Shown in pieces: positions 31,654-40,012 of a stretch of DNA of 64,000 bases (within the stretch, counting starts at the first letter, position 1; the number at the start of each line of letters is the position of its first letter). Source of the stretch: Symbioplanes lichenis. GTDB lineage: Bacteria > Actinomycetota > Actinomycetes > Mycobacteriales > Micromonosporaceae. Location of the stretch: positions 22,420 to 86,419 of the forward strand of contig NZ_JAUZQD010000024.1 in NCBI RefSeq assembly GCF_030709675.1, read 5' to 3'. A program made the position numbers and the translations under genes. A model generated the notes under the pieces. It searched no databases. It was not told where the DNA came from and was given only the letters and a program-made list of their open reading frames with translations.

Positions 31654-32679
31654 ATGAGGATGACGATCGCGGGGGCGACGATCGTGGCGGTGCTGGCCGG
31701 GCCGGCCGCCGCCGTCGCGGCTCCGACGGATGACCTGCAGGGACGGCTCGACGCGGTGGTGGCCGCGGGGGCGATCGGGGCGCTGGCCGAGGTACGGGAC
31801 GAGCACGGCGTGTGGCGCGGGGTGAGCGGCGCCGCCGTCCGCGGCTCGGGGCGGCCGGTGCCGGTGCACGGGCGGTTCCGGGTGGGCAGCGTCACGAAGA
31901 CGTTCGTCGCCACGGTGGTGCTGCAGCTCGTCGCCGAGGGACGAGTGCGGCTGGACGACGTACGGCCGCTGCTCGATCACACCAGCGGGGTGCCCGACTA
32001 CCTTCCCACGCTGACGCTGCCCCCGGACCCGGCGTTCCTGGACAACCGCCGGCGCACGTGGACGCCGGCCGAGCTGATCGAGCGGGCGCGCGCCCGGGAG
32101 CAAGGAACGCCGGGCGTCTTCGCCTACTCGAACACCAACTATCTGCTGCTCGGGCAGCTGATCGAGCGGGTGACCGGCCGGCCGTACGCCCGGGAGATCG
32201 AGCGCCGCATCATCCGGCCGCTCGGGCTGCGCGCCACCTCGCTGCCGGGGACGTCGCCGCGCATCCCCGGGGCGCACCCGCACGGCTACGTGCCGATCGA
32301 GGACCGCGGCCTGGTCGACTACACGGTGATGAACCCCTCGGTGATGGGCGCGAGCGGCGAGATGATCTCCACGACGGCCGACCTCAACCGCTTCTTCGGC
32401 GCACTGCTGGGCGGCCGGCTCCTGCCCGCCGGCCTGCTGCGGGAGATGAAGACCACCCGGAGCACCCGGGCGTACGGGCTCGGGCTCGCGTGGTGGCAGC
32501 ACACCACGTGCGGCGTCACGGTCTATGGCAACGACGGCGACGCGCTGGCCTACCAGACCTTCTCCTACGCCACGGCGGACCGGCGCCGGCAGGCCACGAT
32601 CGCCTTCACACCCGACTTCACCGGCGACGTCGACGCCGCCGTCGACGCGTTCATGGATCGCGTGTTCTGCGGCACCTGA
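31654..32679 (+). CDS. Secreted serine beta-lactamase-like hydrolase (S12 / class C fold) with altered third motif
   Basis: 341 residues with a signal peptide (MTIAGATIVAVLAGPAAAVAA). The nucleophile motif S-x-x-K is in GSVTKTF and the second motif YSN in FAYSNTNY. The third motif, normally H/K-S/T-G or HGG, reads YGNDGDALAY, with Asn where His is usual. The family includes D-alanyl-D-alanine carboxypeptidases, esterases and beta-lactamases; penicillin-binding activity is not certain here. Divergent from the copper operon; an ECF sigma gene follows. Confidence 0.8.
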   Translation: MRMTIAGATIVAVLAGPAAAVAAPTDDLQGRLDAVVAAGAIGALAEVRDEHGVWRGVSGAAVRGSGRPVPVHGRFRVGSVTKTFVATVVLQLVAEGRVRLDDVRPLLDHTSGVPDYLPTLTLPPDPAFLDNRRRTWTPAELIERARAREQGTPGVFAYSNTNYLLLGQLIERVTGRPYAREIERRIIRPLGLRATSLPGTSPRIPGAHPHGYVPIEDRGLVDYTVMNPSVMGASGEMISTTADLNRFFGALLGGRLLPAGLLREMKTTRSTRAYGLGLAWWQHTTCGVTVYGNDGDALAYQTFSYATADRRRQATIAFTPDFTGDVDAAVDAFMDRVFCGT

Positions 32680-32778
32680 CTGCTTCCTCTTGGCATGGTG
32701 CGCGACGCCGGGAACTTATGGACCGAGCCGAGCGACTTGTGATCCGACGGTTGTGATCGCTCAAGCCCGAGGAGTTCC

Positions 32779-33330
32779 GTGCCGCCGGAGGATGACCTGC
32801 ACGCGCTCGCGGGAGCCGCCGCGGGCGGGGACCCGGCGGCCTTCGCGGCGCTCGTGCGGGCCACGCAGCGCGATGTCATGCGCTTCCTGGGCAGCCTCGC
32901 CCACCGGCGCGACGTCGAGGACCTGACGCAGGAGACGTTCCTGCGCGCGTTCCGGGCGCTGCCGGGTTTCGCCGGGCGGTCGACGGTACGCACCTGGCTG
33001 TTCGCCATCGCCAAACGGGTGGCCGCGGACGCGGTGCGGCACGCGTCGAGCCGGCCCCGGCTGGTCACGCTCGGCGACTGGCACGGGGTGGCCGAGCCGG
33101 ACTCGGTCCGCTTCGAGGAGGAGCACGCGCTGCGTGACCTGCTGGGCGGGCTGGCCCCCGAGCGGCAGGAGGCGTTCGTGCTGACACAGGTGGCGGGGCT
33201 GTCGTACGCGGAGGCGGCGGAGATCTGCGGCTGTCCGGTGGGGACGATCCGCAGCCGGGTGGCGCGGGCCCGGGACGACCTGGCCGCCGCGCTCGCCGAG
33301 GCCCGCCCGTCCGTCCGCGGCGCGGGTTGA
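32779..33330 (+). CDS. ECF RNA polymerase sigma factor
   Basis: 183 residues. Region 2 reads RRDVEDLTQETFLRAFRALPGFAGRSTVRTW (split: DVEDLTQETF and STVRTWLFAIAKRV), region 4 reads LAPERQEAFVLTQVAGLSYAEAAEI followed by CPVGTIRSRVARAR, the promoter -35-reading helix. GTG start with GAGGAG upstream. No anti-sigma gene is adjacent, so control must be elsewhere or transcriptional. Target genes unknown; the copper group upstream is a possible link by position only. Confidence 0.9.
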   Translation: MPPEDDLHALAGAAAGGDPAAFAALVRATQRDVMRFLGSLAHRRDVEDLTQETFLRAFRALPGFAGRSTVRTWLFAIAKRVAADAVRHASSRPRLVTLGDWHGVAEPDSVRFEEEHALRDLLGGLAPERQEAFVLTQVAGLSYAEAAEICGCPVGTIRSRVARARDDLAAALAEARPSVRGAG

Positions 33331-33356
33331 TCGAGCCTGCCGGCGCTGCGGGCCGG

Positions 33357-33986
33357 TCAGGCTTTGCGGTGCCAGGCTTGCGGGGCCTTCCAGTGGCGCG
33401 TCATCGCGGCGAGGCGGAAGGCGAAGACCAGCACGGCGGCGGTCACCGCGACGACGGGCAGGGGCAGCGGCGTGGGATGCGCGGCGGCGACGAGGACGGC
33501 GCCGGTCGCGGCGGGGATCGCGTACAGGTCGGTGTGGACCTGGACCACCGCCGGGGTCTCGCGGGCGAAGATGTCGCGCAGCGCTCCCCCGCCGACCGCG
33601 GTCGTGACACCGAGCAGCACGGCCTGCACCGACCCCAGCCCGGCCCCGAGCGCCTTGAGCGTCCCCGTCACGGCGAAGAGCCCCAGCCCCGCCGCGTCGA
33701 AGACGAGCATCGTGAACCGCAGCCGCTCCGCCAGCGGATGCGCGAAGAAGCACACCGCCGCCGCGCTCAGCGGCACCAGCAGGTACGTGACGTCGCTGAA
33801 CGCCGCCGGCGGGGTGGCCCCGATGATCACGTCGCGCAGCACCCCGCCCCCGAGCGCGGTCAGCAGCGCGAGCACGACGATCCCGACGACGTCGAACTCC
33901 TTCGAGATCGCCATGAGCGCGCCGGACGCGGCGAAGACGGAGAGCCCGACGAGCTCGAGGACCGTGACGACCGTACCGGGAGACAT
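33357..33986 (-). CDS. TRIC-type cation channel family (UPF0126) membrane protein
   Basis: About 209 residues, seven membrane helices formed from two repeats, each with the family glycine-rich GGGVLRD / GGGALRD motif (TALGGGVLRDVIIG and TAVGGGALRDIFA). Prokaryotic members form trimeric potassium channels; some are linked to glycine transport. ATG 33986 or the GTG just before it. It stands alone with the convergent sigma gene to its left. Confidence 0.9.
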   Translation of the reverse strand: MSPGTVVTVLELVGLSVFAASGALMAISKEFDVVGIVVLALLTALGGGVLRDVIIGATPPAAFSDVTYLLVPLSAAAVCFFAHPLAERLRFTMLVFDAAGLGLFAVTGTLKALGAGLGSVQAVLLGVTTAVGGGALRDIFARETPAVVQVHTDLYAIPAATGAVLVAAAHPTPLPLPVVAVTAAVLVFAFRLAAMTRHWKAPQAWHRKA

Positions 33987-34017
33987 CACAGCAGTCTCCC
34001 AGCCGGGCCCGGCGTGC

Positions 34018-34326
34018 TCAGAGCCTTGCGCGGTGCGCGACCTCCGCGGCGTCCGGCGGCGCGGTCGGATAGACCTCGGCGTCGAAGAACCGGGCGAACG
34101 GCAGGGTGGCGAGCGTCGCCGCCACCTCCTGCTCGTCCGCGGCGATCACCTCGACGAAGGTCGCTCCGCGGGCCGGGGAGATGTAGTGCGCGCCGACCTT
34201 CTTCTCCGCGCGCAGCACTTCCAGCTGCTTGTGCTCGTCCTCCCGCAACGCGTTGAACGCCGCGAGATCCGTGTCCGGCCGGAGGGTCGCCACCACCATG
34301 AAGGTGGGGCTCGTCGATGTGGGCAT
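34018..34326 (-). CDS. Muconolactone-isomerase-like / YciI-like dimeric alpha-beta barrel protein
   Basis: 102 residues in the ferredoxin-like fold: FMVVATLRPD, a helix (AAFNALREDEHKQLEVLRAEK), GAHYISPARGATFVEVIA and LATLPFARFFDAEVYPTAPP. The last block resembles the LP-F-x-x-x-x-V-x-P-L end of muconolactone isomerases. Catalytic function is not certain; many such proteins are uncharacterised. ATG 34326 with GGAAGGA upstream. Two tandem operator-like palindromes lie in its promoter. Confidence 0.6.
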   Translation of the reverse strand: MPTSTSPTFMVVATLRPDTDLAAFNALREDEHKQLEVLRAEKKVGAHYISPARGATFVEVIAADEQEVAATLATLPFARFFDAEVYPTAPPDAAEVAHRARL

Positions 34327-34349
34327 GATCCGTCCTTCCGGGGACAACC

Positions 34350-34397
34350 TGATGTCCCGCCGAGACATCACCGTAGTGATGTCGCGGCGAGACGTCA
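34350..34397. promoter_or_regulatory. Two tandem 21-bp operator-like palindromes
   Basis: Copies at 34350-34370 and 34377-34397, 27 bp apart. The first is TGATGTC-N7-GACATCA (perfect 7-bp arms); the second is TGATGTC-N7-GACGTCA. The centres are CCGCCGA and GCGGCGA. They lie 24 bp upstream of the isomerase-like gene. The doubled site suggests a dimer-of-dimers regulator; none is adjacent. Confidence 0.65.
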
Positions 34398-34415
34398 ATG
34401 GTCGCGCCGGGGCCG

Positions 34416-35435
34416 TCAGGCGCGGCAGGTCAGGGCGGGCCAGTTCCAGTTGCCGCCGTGCTGGATCGTGAAGCCGAACGTGTTCCCGCTCCCGTTGGGC
34501 CGGGCCGTCATCACGTTGCCCGTGCTGTCCCAGCTCACGGCCGCGTTCCAGGTGTTGATGACCCGCTGCGGGGACGTGACGGTGACCGTGACCGTCCACG
34601 CGTTCGAGCCGGCCACCGTGACCTGGCCGTTGAAGCGGTCACTCCACTTCTGGCCCTCGCTATAGGTCGCCGTGCAATTGCCACCCGAGGGCGGCGGCGT
34701 GGTCGGGCCGCCACTGCCGCCGTCCGGGGCCACGGCGCGGCCGGTCGTCGGGGAGATCATGCCGGCGCAGAGACCCCGGCTGGTCAGGCCCGCAACGATC
34801 TGCGGGATGGCGGCGATCGTGGTGGCGTACTGGTCGTGCATGAGGATCAGCTGGCCGTCGGTCAGCCTGCTCGCGGCCTGCACGATCTGGGCGGTGCTGG
34901 CGCCGTTCCAGTCCTGGGAGTCGACCTGCCACGTGACGGTACGCAGGCCCAGGGCGCTCGCGGCCGCTTCGAGGGTGGCGTTGGTCTCGCCGTACGGGGG
35001 CCGGAAGATCTTCGGTGTTCCGCCCCCGGCGGCCTGGATGGCGGATTGGGTGCGGGACAGCTCGGACGACATGGCCGAGGCGCTCAGCGTCAGCATGTGC
35101 GGGTGCGTGTAGCTGTGGTTGGCGACCCACATGCCGGCCGCCACCTCGGCCGCGACGAGGGACGGGTTGGCCGCGGCGTTCTGGCCGACGTTGAAGAGCG
35201 TCGCCCGGACGTTGTTCTGCCGCAACGTGTTCAGCAGGGTCGTCGTGTTCGAGGGGTTCGGGCCGTCGTCGAAGGTCAGCCCCACGTAGCCGTTGGGACA
35301 CGATGCGGCCATCCGCGCTCCTTGGTCGAGGGGGGCCGCCGTCGCCGCACCGGACGACGGGGCCAGGAAGGCCAGTCCGGCGGCGGCGAGCAGGCCGGCC
35401 AGTCCGGCGGCGGCCACCTTGTTACGTACGGTCAT
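34416..35435 (-). CDS. Secreted CE4 polysaccharide deacetylase with CBM2 cellulose/xylan-binding module
   Basis: 339 residues: signal peptide, NodB domain (residues 45-230) with TFDDGPN (catalytic Asp and metal Asp), NHSYTHPHM (metal histidines), RPPYGETN and LILMHDQY. A Gly/Pro/Thr linker leads to a C-terminal CBM2-type domain (CTATYSEGQKWSDRFNGQVTV...NTFGFTIQHGG, with Trp residues on the binding face). The architecture is that of acetyl xylan esterases of Streptomyces (AxeA). Two GAAANTTTC palindromes of the xylan-gene type lie upstream. Confidence 0.9.
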   Translation of the reverse strand: MTVRNKVAAAGLAGLLAAAGLAFLAPSSGAATAAPLDQGARMAASCPNGYVGLTFDDGPNPSNTTTLLNTLRQNNVRATLFNVGQNAAANPSLVAAEVAAGMWVANHSYTHPHMLTLSASAMSSELSRTQSAIQAAGGGTPKIFRPPYGETNATLEAAASALGLRTVTWQVDSQDWNGASTAQIVQAASRLTDGQLILMHDQYATTIAAIPQIVAGLTSRGLCAGMISPTTGRAVAPDGGSGGPTTPPPSGGNCTATYSEGQKWSDRFNGQVTVAGSNAWTVTVTVTSPQRVINTWNAAVSWDSTGNVMTARPNGSGNTFGFTIQHGGNWNWPALTCRA

Positions 35436-35586
35436 GGGGGATCACCTTCGTCTCGCGGAGGAAGCGGAGGAAGCGGGGACGCGGGGTGCCGGTGGCGACG
35501 ACCGCATCGCATCCCATCGACAAACGTCGTTGTCACATGGTGCGACGCGCGAAAGCCGATCGTCAATGCTTAGTTCCGGGAATCTT

Positions 35587-35669
35587 CCGATAGTTTCGGG
35601 ATGCCTCCAGGTGCTCCAACGGTTTTTGACTCGACTGTGCGACAACCCATTGAGAGCCGAAACTTTCGG
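35587..35669. promoter_or_regulatory. Pair of xylan-type GAAANTTTC palindromes
   Basis: CCGAAACTTTCGG at 35657-35669 is a perfect 13-bp palindrome, and CCGATAGTTTCGG at 35587-35599 is a one-mismatch relative, 70 bp away. Streptomyces xylanase promoters carry CGAAANTTTCG boxes. They lie in the 278-bp region between the divergent CE4-CBM2 gene and the mannosyltransferase gene; the perfect site is only 45 bp from the latter. No other signal was recognised in this region. Confidence 0.55.
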
Positions 35670-35713
35670 ACGGCTGTCCCCGGCACACTTGCGGGAGCCC
35701 CTAGGATCGCGGC

Positions 35714-37273
35714 GTGACCTTGGCGATCGAGACGGAACGCATTCCGGCCCCCGCTCCGGAGCCCGCGAGCGGCGTGCCCGCCATCGTGCGGCGGCGGCTG
35801 GCAACGCTCGACAACTGGCTGAACCCGTACTCGTGGGTGGTGACGGGTTTGATCGTGGCCATCGCGGCCGTCCTGCGGCTCGACAACCTCAGCCGGCCCC
35901 GGGGATACGTCTTCGACGAGGTCTACTATCCGACCGACGCCTGGGACATGCTGCAGCACGGCGTCGAATGGGATCCGGAGAAGACCAACGGCCCGGCTTA
36001 CGTCGTGCACCCGCCGCTCGGCAAGTGGCTCATCGCCCTGGGCGAGAAGGCCTTCGGCAACACCGAGCTCGGCTGGCGCTTCCCCGCCGCGATCGCCGGG
36101 ATCCTGATGATCCTGATCCTCATCCGGGTCGCCTATCGCATGTTCCGCTCGATCGTCCTGGCCGGCGCCGCGGGCCTGCTCATGACCCTCGACGGCTTCC
36201 AGATGGTGCTGTCACGCACGTCGCTGCTCGACATCTTCCTCGGCCTGTTTGTCCTCATGACGTTCGCGGCGATGCTCCTCGACCGCGACCACTACCGCCG
36301 CCGCCTGCTGCGCGCCCTCGAGCAGGGCTGGGACCCCGCGAACCGGCGCCCGCGCATCGTGCCGTGGTGGCTGCTCGTCTCCGGCGTCACGTTCGGCCTG
36401 GCCTGCGGCATCAAGTGGAGTGCGCTGTTCTTCGCGCCGTTCCTCGCCGCGCTCGCCGTCCTGTGGCGCCTGCAGGCCCGCCGCTCCGCCGGCATCCGCC
36501 GCTGGGCCCGCTCCGGGCTGCTCGGCGACGTCAGCTGGCTCCTGCTCAGCTTCGCGCTCACCGTCCTGACCTACGTCGCCACGTGGACCGGCTGGCTGGT
36601 CACGGACGTCGGCTGGTTCCGGCACTACCGGGAGGCCAACGGCATGAGCGAGCCGCCGGTCATCGGCGCGCTGCTCAACCTGGCGCACTACCACCACGAG
36701 GCGTACACGTTCCACAGTGGCCTGACCGAGGCCCACCGCTACCAGTCCTGGCCGTGGCAGTGGCTGCTGATCGGCCGGCCGGTGTCGTTCTACGCTCCGC
36801 CCGATCTGACCGGCTGCGGCGCCCCGAAGTGCGTGAGCGAGATCCTGCTGCTCGGCACGCCCCTGCTCTGGTGGTCCTTCCTGCCCGCCCTGGCCGCGCT
36901 GCTCTGGTTCGGCATCGCCCGCCGCGACTGGCGCGCCCTCGCCATCGGCACGGGCGTCGTGGCCGGCCTGCTCCCGTGGTTCTACTTCGCCGTCGCCGAC
37001 GGGCGCACGATGTTCTCCTTCTACGCCCTGCCCGCCCTGCCCTTCCTCATCCTCGCCGTCGTCTACGTCCTCGGCGCCCTCATGACCCCGAGATCCGGCA
37101 TCGCCACCGGCGCGGCCCGCACCGACCGTCAGCTGGTCGGCACGGTCGTCGCCGGCATCTACGTCGCCCTGGTCGCCGTCTGCTTCGCCTACTTCCACCC
37201 GCTCTTCGTCGGCCAGTTGCTGACTTACGAAGACTGGTCCGCCCGCATGTGGCTCGGCGGCCGCTGGATCTGA
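35714..37273 (+). CDS. pmt: Protein O-mannosyltransferase (GT39, PMT family)
   Basis: 519 residues with about 11 membrane helices. It transfers mannose from polyprenyl-phosphate-mannose to Ser/Thr of exported proteins. The catalytic Asp-Glu pair is in YVFDEVYYPTDAW in the first outer loop, and HPPLGKWLI follows, both PMT hallmarks; the C-terminus ends in YEDWSARMWLGGRW, close to that of Mycobacterium Rv1002c-like proteins. GTG 35714. The 3' end overlaps the convergent FMN oxidase gene by 49 bp. Likely substrates include the exported hydrolases nearby. Confidence 0.92.
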   Translation: MTLAIETERIPAPAPEPASGVPAIVRRRLATLDNWLNPYSWVVTGLIVAIAAVLRLDNLSRPRGYVFDEVYYPTDAWDMLQHGVEWDPEKTNGPAYVVHPPLGKWLIALGEKAFGNTELGWRFPAAIAGILMILILIRVAYRMFRSIVLAGAAGLLMTLDGFQMVLSRTSLLDIFLGLFVLMTFAAMLLDRDHYRRRLLRALEQGWDPANRRPRIVPWWLLVSGVTFGLACGIKWSALFFAPFLAALAVLWRLQARRSAGIRRWARSGLLGDVSWLLLSFALTVLTYVATWTGWLVTDVGWFRHYREANGMSEPPVIGALLNLAHYHHEAYTFHSGLTEAHRYQSWPWQWLLIGRPVSFYAPPDLTGCGAPKCVSEILLLGTPLLWWSFLPALAALLWFGIARRDWRALAIGTGVVAGLLPWFYFAVADGRTMFSFYALPALPFLILAVVYVLGALMTPRSGIATGAARTDRQLVGTVVAGIYVALVAVCFAYFHPLFVGQLLTYEDWSARMWLGGRWI

Positions 37274-38508
37274 GCCACCTCCCGGAGCAGGTCGCGCGTG
37301 ATCGACGGGATGTTGGGGGTGCCGCTCAGGGCCATCGTCAGATCGAGCTCGGCGACGACGTTGCGGATGACCTCCTCGACGCCGCGCTGCCCGGCGATCG
37401 CGAGCCCGTAGACATAGGGCCGGCCGAGCAGGACGGCGTCCGCGCCGAGGGCGAGAGCGGTGAAGACGTCGGCCCCCGTACGGATGCCGCTGTCGAACAG
37501 CAGCGTCGGCTCGGGCCCGACCGCCGCCCGGATGTCCACCAGCGCGTCCAGCGCGGCGATCGCGTTGTCCACCTGCCGCCCGCCGTGGTTCGACACGACG
37601 ACCGCCGCGGCGCCGAGGTCGAAGGCGCGGCGGGCGTCGTCGGGGTGCAGGACTCCCTTGAGGATGACGGGCAGCCGCGTACGCTCCCGCAGCGTTGCCA
37701 GGTGATCCCAGCTCAGCCCCGGGTTGGAGTAGACGTCGAGGAACGTCTCGACAGCCGCGCGCGACACTCGGTGCCGCGCCAGCCCGAGCGCGGTCCGCAC
37801 AGCCCCTGCCCCGGGACGGCCGGCCCGCGCCGCTCCTCCGGCCCGCGCCGCGACGAGCTCGCGGAAGCGCGGGTCGGACGTGTACTGCGCGATGCCGATG
37901 CCCTGCGCGAACGGCAGCGAACCGAGCGTCAGGTCCGCCGGCCGCCAGCCGAGCACGGTCGTGTCCAGCGTGACCACCAGCGCTCCGGCCCCGATCGCCT
38001 CGGCCCGCGCGATCAGGCTGTCGACCAGCCCCTCGTCCTTGCTCCAATAGAGCTGGAAGAACCGCGGCGTCTTTCCCAGCGCGGCCGCGCACTGCTCCAT
38101 CGGGTTGCAGGCCTGGTTCGACAGCACGTACGCGGTCCCGGTCGCCGCGGCGGCCCGGGCGATCCTGACGTCGCTGTCGCGGCCCATGAGCTCGGCCGCC
38201 CCGACCGGCGCGAGCAGCACCGGGGTGGGGTGCCGCACGCCGAGCAGGTCGACCGACAGATCACGCGACGCCGCCCCGGAGGCCATGCGCGGCACGACGG
38301 CCCAGCGGTCGAAGGCCTCCCGGTTGCGGCGCATCGTCCGGCCCTCGCCCGCGCCCCCGGCCACGTACGCCCAGGCGGTGCGGCTGCTCACCCGGCGCGC
38401 CCGGCGCTCCAGAGCGGCGAAGCCCGCGGGCACGGCGGGCCGGTGCCCGAGTGCTCCGGCCCGATAGATCGCGGCCTGCCGCGCCAGCCCGGCGCCGATG
38501 GTTTCCAT
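37225..38508 (-). CDS. FMN-dependent alpha-hydroxy-acid oxidase/dehydrogenase
   Basis: 427 residues, TIM barrel binding FMN. It probably oxidises L-lactate or a similar 2-hydroxy acid. Motifs: SSRTAWAYVAGGAG (family Tyr/Gly start), LLAPVGAAELMG, the FMN-binding lysine in VILKGVLHPDDA, the catalytic base in VVSNHGGRQVDN, and LFDSGIRTGADVFTAL with LLGRPYVYG. It looks closest to lactate 2-monooxygenase-type enzymes. ATG 38508. It is divergent from a TetR gene, which may control it. Confidence 0.9.
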   Translation of the reverse strand: METIGAGLARQAAIYRAGALGHRPAVPAGFAALERRARRVSSRTAWAYVAGGAGEGRTMRRNREAFDRWAVVPRMASGAASRDLSVDLLGVRHPTPVLLAPVGAAELMGRDSDVRIARAAAATGTAYVLSNQACNPMEQCAAALGKTPRFFQLYWSKDEGLVDSLIARAEAIGAGALVVTLDTTVLGWRPADLTLGSLPFAQGIGIAQYTSDPRFRELVAARAGGAARAGRPGAGAVRTALGLARHRVSRAAVETFLDVYSNPGLSWDHLATLRERTRLPVILKGVLHPDDARRAFDLGAAAVVVSNHGGRQVDNAIAALDALVDIRAAVGPEPTLLFDSGIRTGADVFTALALGADAVLLGRPYVYGLAIAGQRGVEEVIRNVVAELDLTMALSGTPNIPSITRDLLREVAQIQRPPSHMRADQSS

Positions 38509-38580
38509 GCTGGCACCCTAAGCCGTCGCCGGCCGGGACACCCTCGGAGCGGCCGGTCCCGCCGCGGGTATCTTGACGCC

Positions 38581-39141
38581 ATGCCCCGGTGGGAACACGG
38601 CAGTGCGGAACGGCTGCGACAGGCCGCCCTGGAGCTCTTCGCCGAGCAAGGGTTCGAGGAGACCAGCGCCGTCCAGATCGCGACGCGCGCCCGCGTCACC
38701 ACGCGGACCTTCTTCCGGTACTTCCCGGACAAGGAGGAGGTGCTCTTCGCCGACGCGGACACGCTCAACGAGACGCTCGTCCGGGATCTGCTCGCCGCGG
38801 ACGACGTCTCGCAGCCGCTGCGGGCCGTGGTGCGTACCCTCGCCGGCTTCGACTGGACGACGCTCGGGTCCCGGGAGACCCAGCGCCTGCGGGACGCGAT
38901 GATCACCTCGAACCCCCGGCTGCACGAGCGGGAGCTGATGAAGCAGCAGCAGCTGGCCGACGGCTTCCGCGACGCGCTCCGGGAGCGGGGGGTGGATCCC
39001 GGCGTCGCCGAGCTCGCCGCGAACGCGGGCAGCCAGGTCTTCCGTGCGGCCTACCGCCGGTGGCTGGACGGCGCCGGCGACACCGATCTGGCCGCACTGA
39101 CCGGGTCCACGCTGACCCTGCTGGGCACCCTCACAGATTGA
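38581..39141 (+). CDS. TetR-family transcriptional regulator
   Basis: 186 residues. The N-terminal helix-turn-helix is typical: RLRQAALELFAEQGFEETS, VQIATRARVTTRTFFRYFPDKEEVLF. The C-terminal ligand domain is of the type with RETQRLRDAMITSNPRLHEREL. ATG 38581, 72 bp from the divergent FMN oxidase gene, which is the natural target candidate; the LPMO gene follows 112 bp downstream. Ligand unknown. Confidence 0.92.
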   Translation: MPRWEHGSAERLRQAALELFAEQGFEETSAVQIATRARVTTRTFFRYFPDKEEVLFADADTLNETLVRDLLAADDVSQPLRAVVRTLAGFDWTTLGSRETQRLRDAMITSNPRLHERELMKQQQLADGFRDALRERGVDPGVAELAANAGSQVFRAAYRRWLDGAGDTDLAALTGSTLTLLGTLTD

Positions 39142-39158
39142 CAATCGTCGATCGATTG
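39142..39158. promoter_or_regulatory. Inverted repeat between tetR and the LPMO gene
   Basis: CAATCG-TCGAT-CGATTG starts at the base after the tetR stop and lies about 95 bp upstream of the LPMO start. AT-rich for this genome. Could be an operator for the LPMO gene; no consensus recognised. Confidence 0.35.
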
Positions 39159-39253
39159 AGGAGGGTGGAACCGGCACACCGGTCACGCGGTGGGCGGCGA
39201 TCCGGGCAGTCGCCGCCGATCCCCCGACCCTGCGAGTTCAGGAGAGCTGAACC

Positions 39254-39934
39254 ATGCCCCGCAGAGCACGAATCGGCATCACCCTCGCCACCGTCGCGGG
39301 CGTCCTCGGCGCCGCGCTGACGACCCTCAACGTGCCGGCCGGCGCGCACGGCACCGTCACCGGGCCCACGTCGCGCAACTACGGCTGCTGGCAGCGCTGG
39401 GGCTCCGACTTCCAGAACCCGGCCATGGCCACCCAGGACCCGATGTGCTGGCAGGCGTGGCAGGCCGACCCGAACGCCATGTGGAACTGGAACGGCCTCT
39501 ATCGCGAGGGCGTCGCCGGCAACCACCAGGGCGTGATCGCCGACGGCCAGCTGTGCAGCGCCGGGCGGTCGCAGAGCGGACGGTACGCGGCCATGGACGC
39601 CGTCGGCAACTGGAAGGCGACCACGGTCGGCACCTCGTTCCCGGTGCGCCTCTGGGACCAGGCCGGCCACGGCGCCGACTACATCCGGGTGTACGTGACG
39701 AAGGCCGGCTTCAACCCGGTGACGACCGCCCTCAAGTGGTCCGACCTGCAGCTGGTCACCGAGATCGGCAACACGCCCGTGGCCCAGTGGACGCCCGTCG
39801 CGGCCGGCGGCTGGGAGAAGACGCTGCAGGTCAACCTGTCCGGGCGCACCGGCCGGGCGCTGGTCTACACGATCTGGAAGGCCAGCCACGCCGATCAGAA
39901 CTACTACTTCTGCAGCGACATCACCTTCGGCTGA
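39254..39934 (+). CDS. AA10 lytic polysaccharide monooxygenase
   Basis: Copper enzyme that cuts crystalline cellulose or chitin by oxidation. 226 residues; the signal peptide ends after Ala31, leaving His32 as the mature N-terminal histidine of the copper brace. The second brace histidine is probably His139 in DQAGHGADYIRVYVTK, and NYYFCSDI carries the axial aromatic. Cysteine pairs (NYGCWQRW, PMCWQAW, LCSAG, YFCSD) support disulphides. No binding module is attached. AGGAGAG lies before the ATG. Substrate (cellulose or chitin) cannot be fixed by eye. Confidence 0.93.
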   Translation: MPRRARIGITLATVAGVLGAALTTLNVPAGAHGTVTGPTSRNYGCWQRWGSDFQNPAMATQDPMCWQAWQADPNAMWNWNGLYREGVAGNHQGVIADGQLCSAGRSQSGRYAAMDAVGNWKATTVGTSFPVRLWDQAGHGADYIRVYVTKAGFNPVTTALKWSDLQLVTEIGNTPVAQWTPVAAGGWEKTLQVNLSGRTGRALVYTIWKASHADQNYYFCSDITFG

Positions 39935-39974
39935 GCCCTTGTTACGCGCGTGTGACGACTGTTACATTCGTCGA

Positions 39975-39988
39975 TGGGAGCGCTCCCA
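39975..39988. promoter_or_regulatory. Perfect CebR-type 14-bp palindrome
   Basis: TGGGAGCGCTCCCA is the exact binding site of the cellobiose-responsive LacI-family repressor CebR in Streptomyces. It lies 41 bp after the LPMO stop codon, between two convergent genes rather than in a promoter, so its role here is unclear. It could also be the stem of a short hairpin. Confidence 0.55.
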
Positions 39989-40012
39989 GCTCCTCACCGC
40001 GTGACTTTCCCT

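Noticed and set aside
35293..39141. Very long open frame of about 1282 codons on the plus strand
   Set aside because: It runs in the wrong frame through pmt and antisense through the FMN oxidase gene with Arg/Pro/Ala-rich nonsense; only its last 186 codons are real (TetR).
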